From assembly GCF_001461695.1 (NCBI RefSeq), contig NZ_AUTC01000189.1, forward strand, positions 1 to 64,000: DNA of 64,000 nucleotides. The letters run 5' to 3'. Within the stretch, counting starts at the first letter, position 1. Each line of letters begins with the position of its first letter. Under the pieces are notes generated by a model. It ran no database searches. It had not been told where the DNA came from and was given only the letters and a program-made list of their open reading frames with translations. Both the position numbers and the translations under genes were made by a program. The DNA comes from Sinorhizobium fredii USDA 205. Lineage in GTDB: Bacteria > Pseudomonadota > Alphaproteobacteria > Rhizobiales > Rhizobiaceae. Shown in pieces: positions 1 to 7,699 of the stretch.

Positions 1-46
1 AACCTGCTCCGGCAGAATGCTTCAATTTAACCAGGAAAGGCTCTAA

Positions 47-943
47 TCAGGGGATCATCTTTTCCCGCCGCGTCACGACCAAGACGACGACGAGGAAGCC
101 GAAGATCGCGAAATCCCGCCATAGGATCGGCCCGTAGGCGCTCCACATCGTCTCGAGGAGCCCGATACCGGCCGCGCCGAGGGCTGCATAGAGTGGCGCC
201 GTCTGGCCGCCGATCGCTGCGATGAACAGAACCTTGACGCCGAAGCTGAGGCCCATGCCGAAATCCATGTTGCCGTAGTAGGAAGCCGCAAGAATCCCGC
301 AAAAGGCCGCAACCAGCGACGCGACGCCGTAGGCGAGAATGTAGACGGTGGACGGATCGACCCCGCAAAGGGCGGCCGCTTCGCGATCCTCCGAGACGGC
401 CCGCCAGTAGCGGCCGACATAGGAATGCGTCAGCAGCCAATGACCGCCGGCGACCAGCACCGCCATCAAACCCGTGTTCAGAAGCTGGAGCGCGGTCAAC
501 GTCACGGGAAATTCCGGATCCGGCCAGAAGACGATGACCTCGTTCAAAAAGGGCGGCAGCCAGAGGCTTCTCGTATCTGACGCGAGACGCGCTGTTTCCA
601 TGAGCAAGATGAGGGTGCCTAGCGAGGCGACGACCACCGAGTTCGCCGAGGAGAAAGCCAGTGGTCGCATGACGTAGCGGCCGGCGACCAGCCCCGCGCC
701 AAGCCCGAATGTCAGCGCCGCCGCCGCGCCGACGCCGAGTGCCGCAGGCAACACCAGCCACAGTCGGTTCCAGCCGAAATCAGCAAAAAGCACGAATGTC
801 TGGCCGGCGAAGGCGAAGAGCGCACCATAGGTCAGATCGGCCCGCCGCGTCACGGCAAAGGCAATCGCGTAACCGAAGGCGAGCGCCGCATAAAGCGCTG
901 CCACGGGAACGGCGTTGGCAATCTGCTGAAGGAAATAGGCCAT
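47..943 (-). CDS. Branched-chain amino acid-type ABC transporter permease (LivH family)
   Basis: The 298-residue product is a polytopic inner-membrane permease of the LivH/BPD_transp_2 type, which normally pairs with a LivM permease, two ATPases (LivF/LivG) and a periplasmic binding protein. Hydrophobic segments run nearly the whole length from residue 5, and the interior segment around ALCGVDP followed by a long hydrophobic helix matches the family cytoplasmic-loop region. The length is usual for LivH. It reads leftwards, so the rest of a transport operon probably lies beyond base 1. It diverges from the CGNR regulator gene. The substrate cannot be told: LivH-like permeases also carry urea, amides and aromatic compounds. 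Confidence 0.85.
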   Translation of the reverse strand: MAYFLQQIANAVPVAALYAALAFGYAIAFAVTRRADLTYGALFAFAGQTFVLFADFGWNRLWLVLPAALGVGAAAALTFGLGAGLVAGRYVMRPLAFSSANSVVVASLGTLILLMETARLASDTRSLWLPPFLNEVIVFWPDPEFPVTLTALQLLNTGLMAVLVAGGHWLLTHSYVGRYWRAVSEDREAAALCGVDPSTVYILAYGVASLVAAFCGILAASYYGNMDFGMGLSFGVKVLFIAAIGGQTAPLYAALGAAGIGLLETMWSAYGPILWRDFAIFGFLVVVLVVTRREKMIP

Positions 944-1111
944 GACTTATCCGATCGGTCGCGGCGCTCGGGATCGCGACGATCCAACGAAACCGCATCA
1001 ATTTCAATTGCGAAACGCCGAGGCCAAAAGCGAAAGCCAACTTTCCTCTGCGGCTCTAGTGACAGAAGCAATATAACTGGTAAAATAGGTTTTACTAGTT
1101 AGGATTTTCGT
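944..1111. promoter_or_regulatory. Divergent promoter region between the permease and the CGNR gene
   Basis: This 168-base gap separates two outward-facing genes and must hold both promoters. It is richer in A+T towards the plus-strand gene and contains an inverted repeat at 1075-1100, annotated separately. I cannot place exact -35/-10 boxes. Confidence 0.5.
1075..1100. promoter_or_regulatory. Operator-like inverted repeat before the CGNR gene
   Basis: Two 11-base arms, AACTGGTAAAA (1075-1085) and TTTTACTAGTT (1090-1100), are complementary at 10 of 11 positions around the spacer TAGG. The repeat ends 11 bases before the ATG of the CGNR gene. Its A+T-rich, near-perfect dyad form and its place in a divergent promoter fit a binding site for a dimeric regulator, most simply the CGNR protein itself. 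That assignment is inference. Confidence 0.5.
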
Positions 1112-1672
1112 ATGAGCTTCACCTGGACCGCACATAGATTCTCAGGCGGCGCATTGGCGCTGGACGTCGCAAACTCGGTGGTTCTGCGCTTGCACCCGGA
1201 GCGTAGAATCGATCGTTTCGCCGATGGAGCGGCGATCGACAGTTTCGCCGAAGCGGCCAATCTCTACGGCGCCGAGAAGGAGCGGTTCGGTATAATCGGG
1301 CCGGTAGGGTCCGGAAGCCGGCAATCGCTGATCGGCCTGCGGGAGGCGACGGACCGCTATTTCCGGGCGCAGGTGCGCGCCGACGACCGGCCGGAGCTCC
1401 TCGCCGATCTGCTTGAAGCGATCGCCGCCGTGGTGCGTCAGCCGGCGAATAGCGGCAAATATATCGCGCTCGACGTCGCCACCGCGCATTCGGCGCTCAG
1501 CCTCGTTGCCAATCCGGAGCCCGATCGCCTGAAGATTTGCCCGAACTGCGAATGGTTGTTCCTCGACCGCAGCCGCAACAGGAGCAGGACCTGGTGCGAC
1601 ATGGCGGTCTGCGGCAACCGCACGAAGGCCAAACGCCACTACCGCCGCAACAGGGAGGAAACCCAGCCATGA
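1112..1672 (+). CDS. CGNR zinc-finger / ABATE-domain putative transcriptional regulator
   Basis: The 186-residue protein has an N-terminal ABATE-like domain (about residues 5-130) and a C-terminal CGNR zinc finger. The finger shows ICPNCEWLFLD, then the family-defining CGNR at about residues 168-171, followed by the basic stretch KAKRHYRR. Cys-x2-Cys and a distal Cys pair supply the metal ligands. CGNR proteins are thought to be DNA-binding regulators in stress and metabolism. The TGA stop overlaps the ATG of the lipoprotein gene in an ATGA junction, so the two are probably co-translated. A dyad lies just upstream and may be its own operator. Target genes are unknown; the divergent permease is an obvious candidate. 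Confidence 0.85.
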   Translation: MSFTWTAHRFSGGALALDVANSVVLRLHPERRIDRFADGAAIDSFAEAANLYGAEKERFGIIGPVGSGSRQSLIGLREATDRYFRAQVRADDRPELLADLLEAIAAVVRQPANSGKYIALDVATAHSALSLVANPEPDRLKICPNCEWLFLDRSRNRSRTWCDMAVCGNRTKAKRHYRRNREETQP

Positions 1673-2172
1673 GAAGAATCGTCCTGTCCACCCTGATCGC
1701 AGCGGCGGCGCTTGCCGGCTGCCAGCGCGAAACCGGCCCGGACCCGCTGAAGCTGACCGGCAAGATGTTCGTCTTCAACTACAGGCTGGCCTATGCCACC
1801 TATACGATCACGCTCAACAAGGCGGAACCGGTGCCGGACGGCAGCGTCGTCGTGGCGACTTTCGAGAACCCGGCCGGCGGCCAGCCGCTGACGCTGACGC
1901 GCAAGCTCTTCCCGAAGCTGGACAAGGTGGTGCTGGAGAGCCCCGATATCACCTGCGTCAAGAAGGAGCGGCCCTATGCGGTGACGATCGAGGTCAAGGG
2001 GCCGGACGGGGCGACGCTGCAGAAGCTGGAAACAACGGTGATTTCCGATGTCGACCAAAGTGTCTTGCCGGGAAGGCCGTTGGTCGTGGGGCCGGCCTAT
2101 GACAAGAACCCGGAAGTCTTCAGGAACGGGTTGGCGCCGACGCATTTCGACACGGCCGCCTGCCCGACATGA
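1669..2172 (+). CDS. Putative lipoprotein of unknown function
   Basis: Starting at the ATG that overlaps the CGNR stop gives 167 residues. The N-terminus is a textbook lipoprotein signal: MRR, a hydrophobic core, then the lipobox LAGC with Cys at about residue 18. The mature part contains two more cysteines (ITCVKK and the C-terminal AACPT) that could form a disulfide, and looks like a beta-rich domain. I do not recognise a family. The overlap with the CGNR gene suggests joint expression. An upstream in-frame start exists, but it would remove the signal peptide from the N-terminus, so I prefer 1669. Confidence 0.75.
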   Translation: MRRIVLSTLIAAAALAGCQRETGPDPLKLTGKMFVFNYRLAYATYTITLNKAEPVPDGSVVVATFENPAGGQPLTLTRKLFPKLDKVVLESPDITCVKKERPYAVTIEVKGPDGATLQKLETTVISDVDQSVLPGRPLVVGPAYDKNPEVFRNGLAPTHFDTAACPT

Positions 2173-2180
2173 GGTGCGTC

Positions 2181-2228
2181 ATGCATGTCGTTGTCCCAAA
2201 ACGCTGCACACTTTTGGGCGACATGCAT
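2181..2228. repeat. Palindromic intergenic repeat, family A, copy 1
   Basis: Outer arms ATGCATGTCG (2181-2190) and CGACATGCAT (2219-2228) are perfectly complementary. Inner arms CCCAAAA (2195-2201) and TTTTGGG (2212-2218) pair as well, around CGCTGCACAC. A second copy lies at 21627-21675. Both sit between convergent genes. Confidence 0.85.
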
Positions 2229-2230
2229 AA

Positions 2231-2258
2231 GAAAACCGGGGCGTCTCCGCCCCGGTTT
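2231..2258 (-). terminator. Intrinsic terminator of ndk
   Basis: An 11-bp stem, AAACCGGGGCG (2233-2243) with CGCCCCGGTTT (2248-2258), closes on a TCTC loop. On the minus strand the stem ends in a short T run, the correct order for a terminator downstream of ndk. Confidence 0.85.
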
Positions 2259-2304
2259 CAGAGAGTCGTTTCAAGCCCTTAGGGGCCGAAGCGAAGCAAA
2301 TGAA

Positions 2305-2727
2305 TCAGCCAACAATCTCGGTGCCGGCGAACCAGTAGGCGATTTCTTCGGCAGCGGTTTCCGGGCCATCCGAACCGTGAACCGAGTTTTCGCCGATCGA
2401 CAGCGCATGAACCTTGCGGATAGTGCCTTCGTCAGCGTTGGCCGGATTGGTGGCGCCCATAACTTCGCGGTTCTTGGCAATGGCGTTTTCGCCTTCGAGC
2501 ACCTGAACGATGGTCGGGCCGGAGGACATGAACTCGACCAGCTCGCCGAAGAAGGGGCGCTCCCTGTGGACGGCGTAGAAGCCTTCGGCCTCGCGGCGGC
2601 TCATCCAGACGCGCTTCGACGCAACGACACGCAGGCCGGCGTCTTCGAGCATCTGGGTGATGGCGCCGGTCAGGTTGCGCTTCGTCGCATCCGGCTTGAT
2701 CATCGAAAAGGTACGTTCAATCGCCAT
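2305..2727 (-). CDS. ndk: Nucleoside diphosphate kinase
   Basis: This 140-residue protein is a full-length NDP kinase, which moves the gamma-phosphate from ATP to other nucleoside diphosphates through a phosphohistidine. It begins MAIERTFSMIKPDA. The motif around the catalytic His reads NSVHGSDGPETA near residue 117, as in Ndk. I chose the start at 2727 rather than an ATG 39 bases upstream because family members begin with this M-A-I-E-R-T-F sequence. A strong intrinsic terminator follows. It is monocistronic, facing away from the GST gene's promoter. Confidence 0.97.
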   Translation of the reverse strand: MAIERTFSMIKPDATKRNLTGAITQMLEDAGLRVVASKRVWMSRREAEGFYAVHRERPFFGELVEFMSSGPTIVQVLEGENAIAKNREVMGATNPANADEGTIRKVHALSIGENSVHGSDGPETAAEEIAYWFAGTEIVG

Positions 2728-2829
2728 TGGCTCAATTCCCTTGCTCTTGAGAAAGTGGCGGTTCATTAGCCGCCAATGTCGCGCAAAACAAGGGGGCGCG
2801 GCGATGATTCGCCGCTGCCGATGAGAGTT

Positions 2830-3519
2830 TCACGCCGCTGTCACGGAACGACCGAGGCCATCATGAAGATCGAGGCAACGCTCGAACCAGTCCGAAACGA
2901 CATCCCCGGCGGCAAGCAGACGATGCGGCGAGACGATGCGCGCCCATTGCAGGGCACCGAAGACGATGTAGTCGGCAAAGAGTGGGCCGTCGCCGCCGAT
3001 GAAGGGCTGGAACTTCAGCATGTGTCGAAGCGGCTCGAGCGTGGCCGAGAAGGTTTCGAGGTCCACCCGCCCCGCCTCCGCGGTCGCCTCGAGCGATGTG
3101 CCGAAGCGCTTCTCGCGGCTTTGCCTGAAATAGGCCCGGTCCACCGGTTCGAGGCTGTCATGGATATCCATGATGGCGATGCGCCCGATCGCCGGATGCA
3201 GGGTCATCTGCGACCAGCCTTCGACCAAGCGGGCCATCGCCTTGCCACCCTCGCCCCGAAACAGCGTCGGGCGGTCGGGATAGGCCTCCTCCAGGTAAAG
3301 GGCGATGTCGAAGCTGTCGCTGACGAGTTTTTCGCCGTCGCGGAACAGCGGGACGATCTTCGTCACCCCTTGCTCGAGCATCGGGATTTCGGTGAAGCCG
3401 ACAGGCACCACATCGAAGGCGAGGCCCTTGTGGGCGAGCGACAGCTTGGTCTTCCACACATGCGGCGAAAAGGGGCGCGTCCGGTCCGTACCACAGAGCG
3501 CATAGAGTTTGCGGGTCAT
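2830..3519 (-). CDS. Glutathione S-transferase family protein
   Basis: The 229-residue protein has an N-terminal thioredoxin-like fold, where ALCGTDRTRPFSPHVWKTKLSLAHKGL matches the strand-helix start in sense though not in every residue. The glutathione-binding segment GEKLVSDSFDIALYLEE (about residues 62-78) includes the conserved S-x-x-I-x-x-YL pattern. An alpha-helical C-terminal domain follows. Such proteins conjugate glutathione or act as detoxification or redox enzymes; the substrate is unknown. It reads alone, with no partner gene close on the same strand. Confidence 0.85.
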   Translation of the reverse strand: MTRKLYALCGTDRTRPFSPHVWKTKLSLAHKGLAFDVVPVGFTEIPMLEQGVTKIVPLFRDGEKLVSDSFDIALYLEEAYPDRPTLFRGEGGKAMARLVEGWSQMTLHPAIGRIAIMDIHDSLEPVDRAYFRQSREKRFGTSLEATAEAGRVDLETFSATLEPLRHMLKFQPFIGGDGPLFADYIVFGALQWARIVSPHRLLAAGDVVSDWFERCLDLHDGLGRSVTAA

Positions 3520-3629
3520 CTCATCTCCTGATCGGACGTCGATCGGCGCATAAGACGGGACGGAGATCGGCCAATCAAATCAGTAAATTTCATGAGTTGC
3601 ATTCGACACGCGAATAACAATCCGCGCTA

Positions 3630-3677
3630 CTGCATGATTCCTTAAATCGGAATCGATTTAAGGACAAAATCATGCAG
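3630..3677. repeat. Palindromic intergenic repeat, family B, copy 1
   Basis: Nested arms CTGCATGATT (3630-3639) / AATCATGCAG (3668-3677) and CCTTAAATCG (3640-3649) / CGATTTAAGG (3654-3663) form a long near-perfect hairpin. It is followed 11 bases later by family C. The same pair recurs inverted at 33394-33496. Confidence 0.85.
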
Positions 3678-3688
3678 CATTTCAAAGG

Positions 3689-3732
3689 CTACAGCGACCT
3701 TAGCGCGTCCTATTAGACGCGCGGCGCTGTAG
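3689..3732. repeat. Palindromic intergenic repeat, family C, copy 1
   Basis: Arms CTACAGCG (3689-3696) and CGCTGTAG (3725-3732) enclose a second pair, GCGCGTC (3703-3709) and GACGCGC (3716-3722). Related copies occur at 33394-33437 and, degenerate, near 23305. It ends 29 bases before the DinB-family start codon, so it may be in that gene's 5' untranslated region. Confidence 0.8.
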
Positions 3733-3761
3733 GCTGGCTGGACAGCACGGGAGAAAAGCTG

Positions 3762-4274
3762 ATGCTCGATCACTATCGGATGTTCGCCGACTACAACCGC
3801 TGGGCCAACCGGCGCATCTACGCTGCCGCGGCGGAACTCTCCGAGGCGGAGTACCGGGAAGACAAGGGCGCCTTCTTCGGCTCGCTGCACGGAACGCTCA
3901 ACCACGTCCTCGCCGCCGACCGGATCTGGATGAAGCGGTTCACGCAGGAAGGCGAGGCCCCCACGAGGCTCGATGCGATCCTCTGCAAAGATCTCAACGC
4001 GCTGACGGCGGCACGGATGGCGGAAGACGAGCGCATCATCGCATGGATCGACAGCCTCGATGAAGCGCGGCTCAACGCGCACTTCACCTATTCGCGGCTT
4101 ACCACGCCGGATAAGATCACCCAGAGGCTCGGTCCGGCGCTCGCCCACTTCTTCAACCACCAGACCCATCACCGCGGGCAGGCGCACGCAACCTTGACCG
4201 CACTGGGACGGCCGTCACTGACGCTGGACCTGGTTTTCTTTCTGTGGACCGAGGGCGAGAAGTGGATGGCCTGA
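3762..4274 (+). CDS. DinB family protein
   Basis: The 170-residue product is a four-helix DinB/YfiT-type protein. It opens MLDHYRMFADYNRWANRR, the usual first helix. A metal-binding His triad is visible as LNHVLAADR (about residue 46) and the later FFNHQTHHRGQ (about residues 128-138), characteristic of the fold. DinB-like proteins include metal-dependent thiol transferases, but most have no known activity. GGGAG precedes the ATG at good spacing. Its last 60 bases overlap the 3' end of the convergent 887-residue fusion gene, which is unusual. Confidence 0.9.
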   Translation: MLDHYRMFADYNRWANRRIYAAAAELSEAEYREDKGAFFGSLHGTLNHVLAADRIWMKRFTQEGEAPTRLDAILCKDLNALTAARMAEDERIIAWIDSLDEARLNAHFTYSRLTTPDKITQRLGPALAHFFNHQTHHRGQAHATLTALGRPSLTLDLVFFLWTEGEKWMA

Positions 4275-6878
4275 AGAGAGCCACGACTTGAGCCCGGCCG
4301 GCCAATGGGTCGGGAGAGCCCCCGCCCTGGCACGCACAAGCCATTTGAACAGCTGGCGCTGCCCCGACCAGACCGCAAGCCCCAGCAAAACGCCGCCAGC
4401 GATCGAGCAGAGCGAAAGGACGAGCGGCGGAAGGAATGGCTGTGCCTGCGCCAACAGGAGCTCTGGCACGAAGCGGTGCAGGATGTAGATGTGAAAGCCA
4501 GCCGCCGAGAGCGGCAGGACAAGTTGCACGGCCCACTGCGGCAGACGAATGCGAGGCAGGTACAGCAGCGCCGCGAGAACGACGATCTGCAGCAGATACT
4601 TGATCTTCGTGCCGATCCAGACCCCTTCGTAAAGTCCGAGATACACATAAATAGCCGTTCCCGCCGCCATGACCGCAAGCCGCTGCGCCCAGTTCTGGGC
4701 CAACGCAGCGCACCAGCCGACCACGGCCAGGTGGAAGATCCAGGGCAGCGTGAAGATCTGGCGATTGCCGATTTCCCAAAAGGGCGGCAGCGCCAAGCGG
4801 GCGGCGAAAGCGGCAGCGAGCAGCGCCATGCCCGCCGCAAAGGGCCGGACGACGGCGAAGCGCCGGACGGGCGGCACGGCGAACAGGGCGGCGAACACCA
4901 GCACCATCTGGCAATAGGCCTCGATGAACCAGTAGAGGTAAGGCACCATGCTGTGGCGCTCGGGATCGGCGAAGGCAAAATTGCCGACGAGGAAGACCGA
5001 GGCCCAGGGCACCTCCCCCCAGGCAAAAGCGTAGCCCGCGACGATCAGATAATATGGAACCAGGATCTGCGCGAGCGGCCGCAGAAGTTGTCTTAGGGAG
5101 CCTGACAAGAGCGCGCCGCTCTGGAATCGCGCCAGGCCGAATCCGGCGAGGATCACCATCGTCGCCGAGCCGCCCGGGATCGGCCAGAGCGTCTCGTGAT
5201 GAAGCACGACGAGCAGGATGGCCAGCGCCCGGATCAGGAAGTCGGTGCCGATCTGCGGTGTTTTGCGCTCCTGACGCACCATCGCCGCCAATGTTTTGAC
5301 CGGCATTTTTTCCCAGGCCTCCGGCACCTCACCGAGGATTTTTTCGAGACCGATCGACAGTTGGACGAAACGCAGCGAATCCCCGCCGAGCGACAGGAAG
5401 CTGTCCTCCGGCCGAACTCTCTGCGGGTAGAAAAGCTGCTCGAACAGGGCTTTCACCCCATCCGTGTTCGAAGAGCCGCCGGCGAGCGGGCTCCTCTGGC
5501 GGAGAGCTTCGTAGTCGACCTTGCCCGATGCGAGGCGCGGCAGCGCGTCGACGCGCGTCGCCCGGACCTGCAGCAGCGTCAATCCGCTGGCGGAGGCAAG
5601 CCGCTGGCGAACGTCTTCCGGATCGTGCTCTCCAACGAAGAAGGCGTGGATTTCAACGTCGCTACCGATGACCGCAGCGGCGATATCGTGCCGCTCCAGA
5701 GCCGCTTCGAGACCATCATGCCCAATGCGCAGCCCGGCGATCTTCGATATCCGCTTCGTCCGCCCGACGATGCGGAAGAAGCCGTCGGCATCCCGCACCG
5801 CCAGGTCGCCGGTACGCAATTCGGAGTGCTCGGCGCCCCGGGCGAGGTCGGCCCGCGCGCTGGCATAACCCATCATCACGTTCGCGCCGCGATAGATCAG
5901 TTCGCCGGGTTCCTCCGAGCCGGTGATCAGTCGCCCGCTTTCATCCTCGATCGTCAGGCTGCCGCCCGGTATCGCGACACCAATCCGGTCCTCCCTGCCG
6001 CGCAGCCGATCCGGAGGCACGTAGGCCATGCGGGCGGTCGCCTCCGTCTGTCCGTACATCACGAAAAGGGAAGCGCCGCGTGCAAGCAAATGCTCGTTGT
6101 AGAGGCCAACCTTCTCTGCCCCCAGGCGTCCGCCGGCCACGCTCATAAATCGAAGTCGAGGAAACTCCCGCTCGCGGAAGCCCACCCTTTCCAGAAGGTC
6201 GTAGGAATAGGGAACGCCGGAAAGGTTGGTGCTGCCGCTCTCGGCAAGACCGTCGAGAAAGCCCTCGTCCAGAATGGATCCGCCGGGAATGTAGAGGCTT
6301 GCCCCGACCGCCAGGTGAGCGTTCAGGACCGATAGGCCATAGGAATAGTGCAGCGGCAGGATGAGGCAGCTTCGATCCGCCGCCGTCAGGCCGAGATATT
6401 CGGCGATGGAGCGTGCGTTGGCCTCGATGTTCGTCCTCGACAGCCGGACATATTTGCCCTGGCCGGTGCTTCCCGAGGTCGAGAGCAGGACGGCGAGATC
6501 GGGATGGGGAGCCACCGGGTCTCCCTCCAGCCTCTCCGTACGCCAGCGCCCGTCGATCCGGCGATGGCAGAAATCCGGCTTGAAGATCTCGCGATCCGCC
6601 TTCAAGGCGGCCGCAACCTGCAGCGCAATGGCGTGTCCGGCATCGAGCGCGGCAAGGTAGGCGACGATCGCATGCTCCGAGAGATCGGCCTCGAGCATCA
6701 CCAGTCCGCGCCCGTCGCGCCAATAGGATGCCTGGCGATCGACGCGGGCGGCGAGTTCGCGATAGGCGACGACCCGGCCGCCGGGAAACACGAGCGCCGG
6801 CTTCTCGCCCTGGGCGGCCAGGTGCGCAACACAGAACGGGAATATCGACAAATCGCCAGCGCCCAAAGCCACCTCCAT
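4215..6878 (-). CDS. Adenylation / acyl-carrier / acyltransferase-3 fusion protein
   Basis: This 887-residue protein joins three modules. Residues 1-460 are an AMP-forming adenylation domain with TSGSTGQGK (134-142), YGQTE (275-279), TGD (356-358) and LPRLASGK (446-453). Residues about 473-535 are a carrier domain with LGGDS, whose Ser501 is the expected phosphopantetheine site. Residues about 545-880 form a polytopic acyltransferase-3 (OafA-like) domain starting RALAILLVVLHHE, with a late ILHR motif. The order suggests that an acid is activated, loaded on the carrier and passed to a membrane acyltransferase to modify a surface glycan or lipid. That is inference; the logic resembles DltA-DltC-DltB but the transferase family differs. 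It stands alone, with a terminator upstream separating it from the small secreted gene. Its 3' end overlaps the DinB gene. Confidence 0.85.
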   Translation of the reverse strand: MEVALGAGDLSIFPFCVAHLAAQGEKPALVFPGGRVVAYRELAARVDRQASYWRDGRGLVMLEADLSEHAIVAYLAALDAGHAIALQVAAALKADREIFKPDFCHRRIDGRWRTERLEGDPVAPHPDLAVLLSTSGSTGQGKYVRLSRTNIEANARSIAEYLGLTAADRSCLILPLHYSYGLSVLNAHLAVGASLYIPGGSILDEGFLDGLAESGSTNLSGVPYSYDLLERVGFREREFPRLRFMSVAGGRLGAEKVGLYNEHLLARGASLFVMYGQTEATARMAYVPPDRLRGREDRIGVAIPGGSLTIEDESGRLITGSEEPGELIYRGANVMMGYASARADLARGAEHSELRTGDLAVRDADGFFRIVGRTKRISKIAGLRIGHDGLEAALERHDIAAAVIGSDVEIHAFFVGEHDPEDVRQRLASASGLTLLQVRATRVDALPRLASGKVDYEALRQRSPLAGGSSNTDGVKALFEQLFYPQRVRPEDSFLSLGGDSLRFVQLSIGLEKILGEVPEAWEKMPVKTLAAMVRQERKTPQIGTDFLIRALAILLVVLHHETLWPIPGGSATMVILAGFGLARFQSGALLSGSLRQLLRPLAQILVPYYLIVAGYAFAWGEVPWASVFLVGNFAFADPERHSMVPYLYWFIEAYCQMVLVFAALFAVPPVRRFAVVRPFAAGMALLAAAFAARLALPPFWEIGNRQIFTLPWIFHLAVVGWCAALAQNWAQRLAVMAAGTAIYVYLGLYEGVWIGTKIKYLLQIVVLAALLYLPRIRLPQWAVQLVLPLSAAGFHIYILHRFVPELLLAQAQPFLPPLVLSLCSIAGGVLLGLAVWSGQRQLFKWLVRARAGALPTHWPAGLKSWLSSGHPLLALGPQKENQVQRQ

Positions 6879-7016
6879 TTTAGCGAGGCGGCATATTATT
6901 GCTGACTCTTGCCGTCAAGTATAAGCGCCGAGCTTATCTTGCGGCTCGCACCGAAAGGTCTGCGACAAATCGCGGCACGCGCCATTCCGTGCCGGACAAA
7001 TCATCGCAATGGAGAC

Positions 7017-7051
7017 GAAAATGGCCCGGCCCCGCAAGGGGACCGGGCCAT
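7017..7051 (-). terminator. Intrinsic terminator of the small secreted-protein gene
   Basis: Arms ATGGCCCGG (7021-7029) and CCGGGCCAT (7043-7051) extend inward through CCCC/GGGG around GCAA. Read on the minus strand, the stem is followed by TTTT. It lies 50 bases after the stop at 7102 and isolates the fusion gene downstream. Confidence 0.8.
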
Positions 7052-7101
7052 GGGAGGAGCAGTCAGTCTGGGAGGATTTAAGCTACGCTATAGATTCCGC
7101 A

Positions 7102-7380
7102 TCAGCGGCTTATGCCTTGATAATATTCACCTTCTCCGCCGCGGACCAACTTCGGCTGAACGGCATATTCGGAGACGGATCCGGTGGAGGTACGGTCGAT
7201 AGAACCGTTCGTGCGGCGAACCGCCGCCTCGTCGCCTGCCTTCGGAGCCCGCTCGGTGTAAAGCGGAGTCGGGCTGATGCCCTCGTAATAGCTGCCGCCG
7301 GCAAAAGCGGCGGAGGCGCCGCCCAGAACAGCAGTGGCGACAAGGGCGGCGGCGAGAGCGGTGTGGACTGCATTTCTCAT
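7102..7380 (-). CDS. Small secreted protein with repeated YY-x-GIS motif
   Basis: The 92-residue product starts at 7380, where AGGAG sits about seven bases upstream; longer in-frame starts have no such site. Residues 1-25 are a clear Sec signal peptide ending ASAAFA. The mature chain of about 67 residues starts GGSYYEGISPTPLY and ends GEYYQGISR, so the same YY-[EQ]-GIS motif frames the mature protein at both ends. The middle is polar, with no cysteine. I do not recognise a family. It is transcribed alone and ends at a strong terminator, which suggests real, separately controlled expression. Confidence 0.75.
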   Translation of the reverse strand: MRNAVHTALAAALVATAVLGGASAAFAGGSYYEGISPTPLYTERAPKAGDEAAVRRTNGSIDRTSTGSVSEYAVQPKLVRGGEGEYYQGISR

Positions 7381-7699
7381 GTTCAAACTCCTGGTCAGGT
7401 CGTTCACTTGAACGATGGGTTGGTCGCGACCACCTGCGATCGGATCAGTCTTTTCGAACGCGGCGGCCTTGCCGATGGCGTCCGATCCGAACCGGATGAC
7501 CGGAAGAGCAGTTCCTGCGCTCTTCGCTGATAGATGTGGGACCTCATGATGAGGATTAGAAGCATTGATTATCGGAACACGTCGTCCAGGAATTGATAAC
7601 AATAAGCCCTTGAAACCGCCCGCTCCGGACTTATGGGGCAGCCGCGACGCTCATCCAATGACCCTTGCCATCGGATAAGACTCCGGGCAAAAGGCCGCA
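7381..7699. promoter_or_regulatory. Divergent intergenic region (319 bases)
   Basis: This gap lies between the start of the small secreted-protein gene (minus) and the ABC-F gene (plus), so it must contain promoters for both. The part from about 7540 to 7610 is noticeably A+T-richer than the surroundings. I see no repeat element, RNA gene or convincing ORF; apparent ORFs here are extensions of the flanking genes. Confidence 0.4.

Noticed and set aside
1..46. Start of the next transporter gene before base 47
   Set aside because: No minus-strand start codon with a ribosome site occurs in the first 46 bases; any partner permease begins outside the window.
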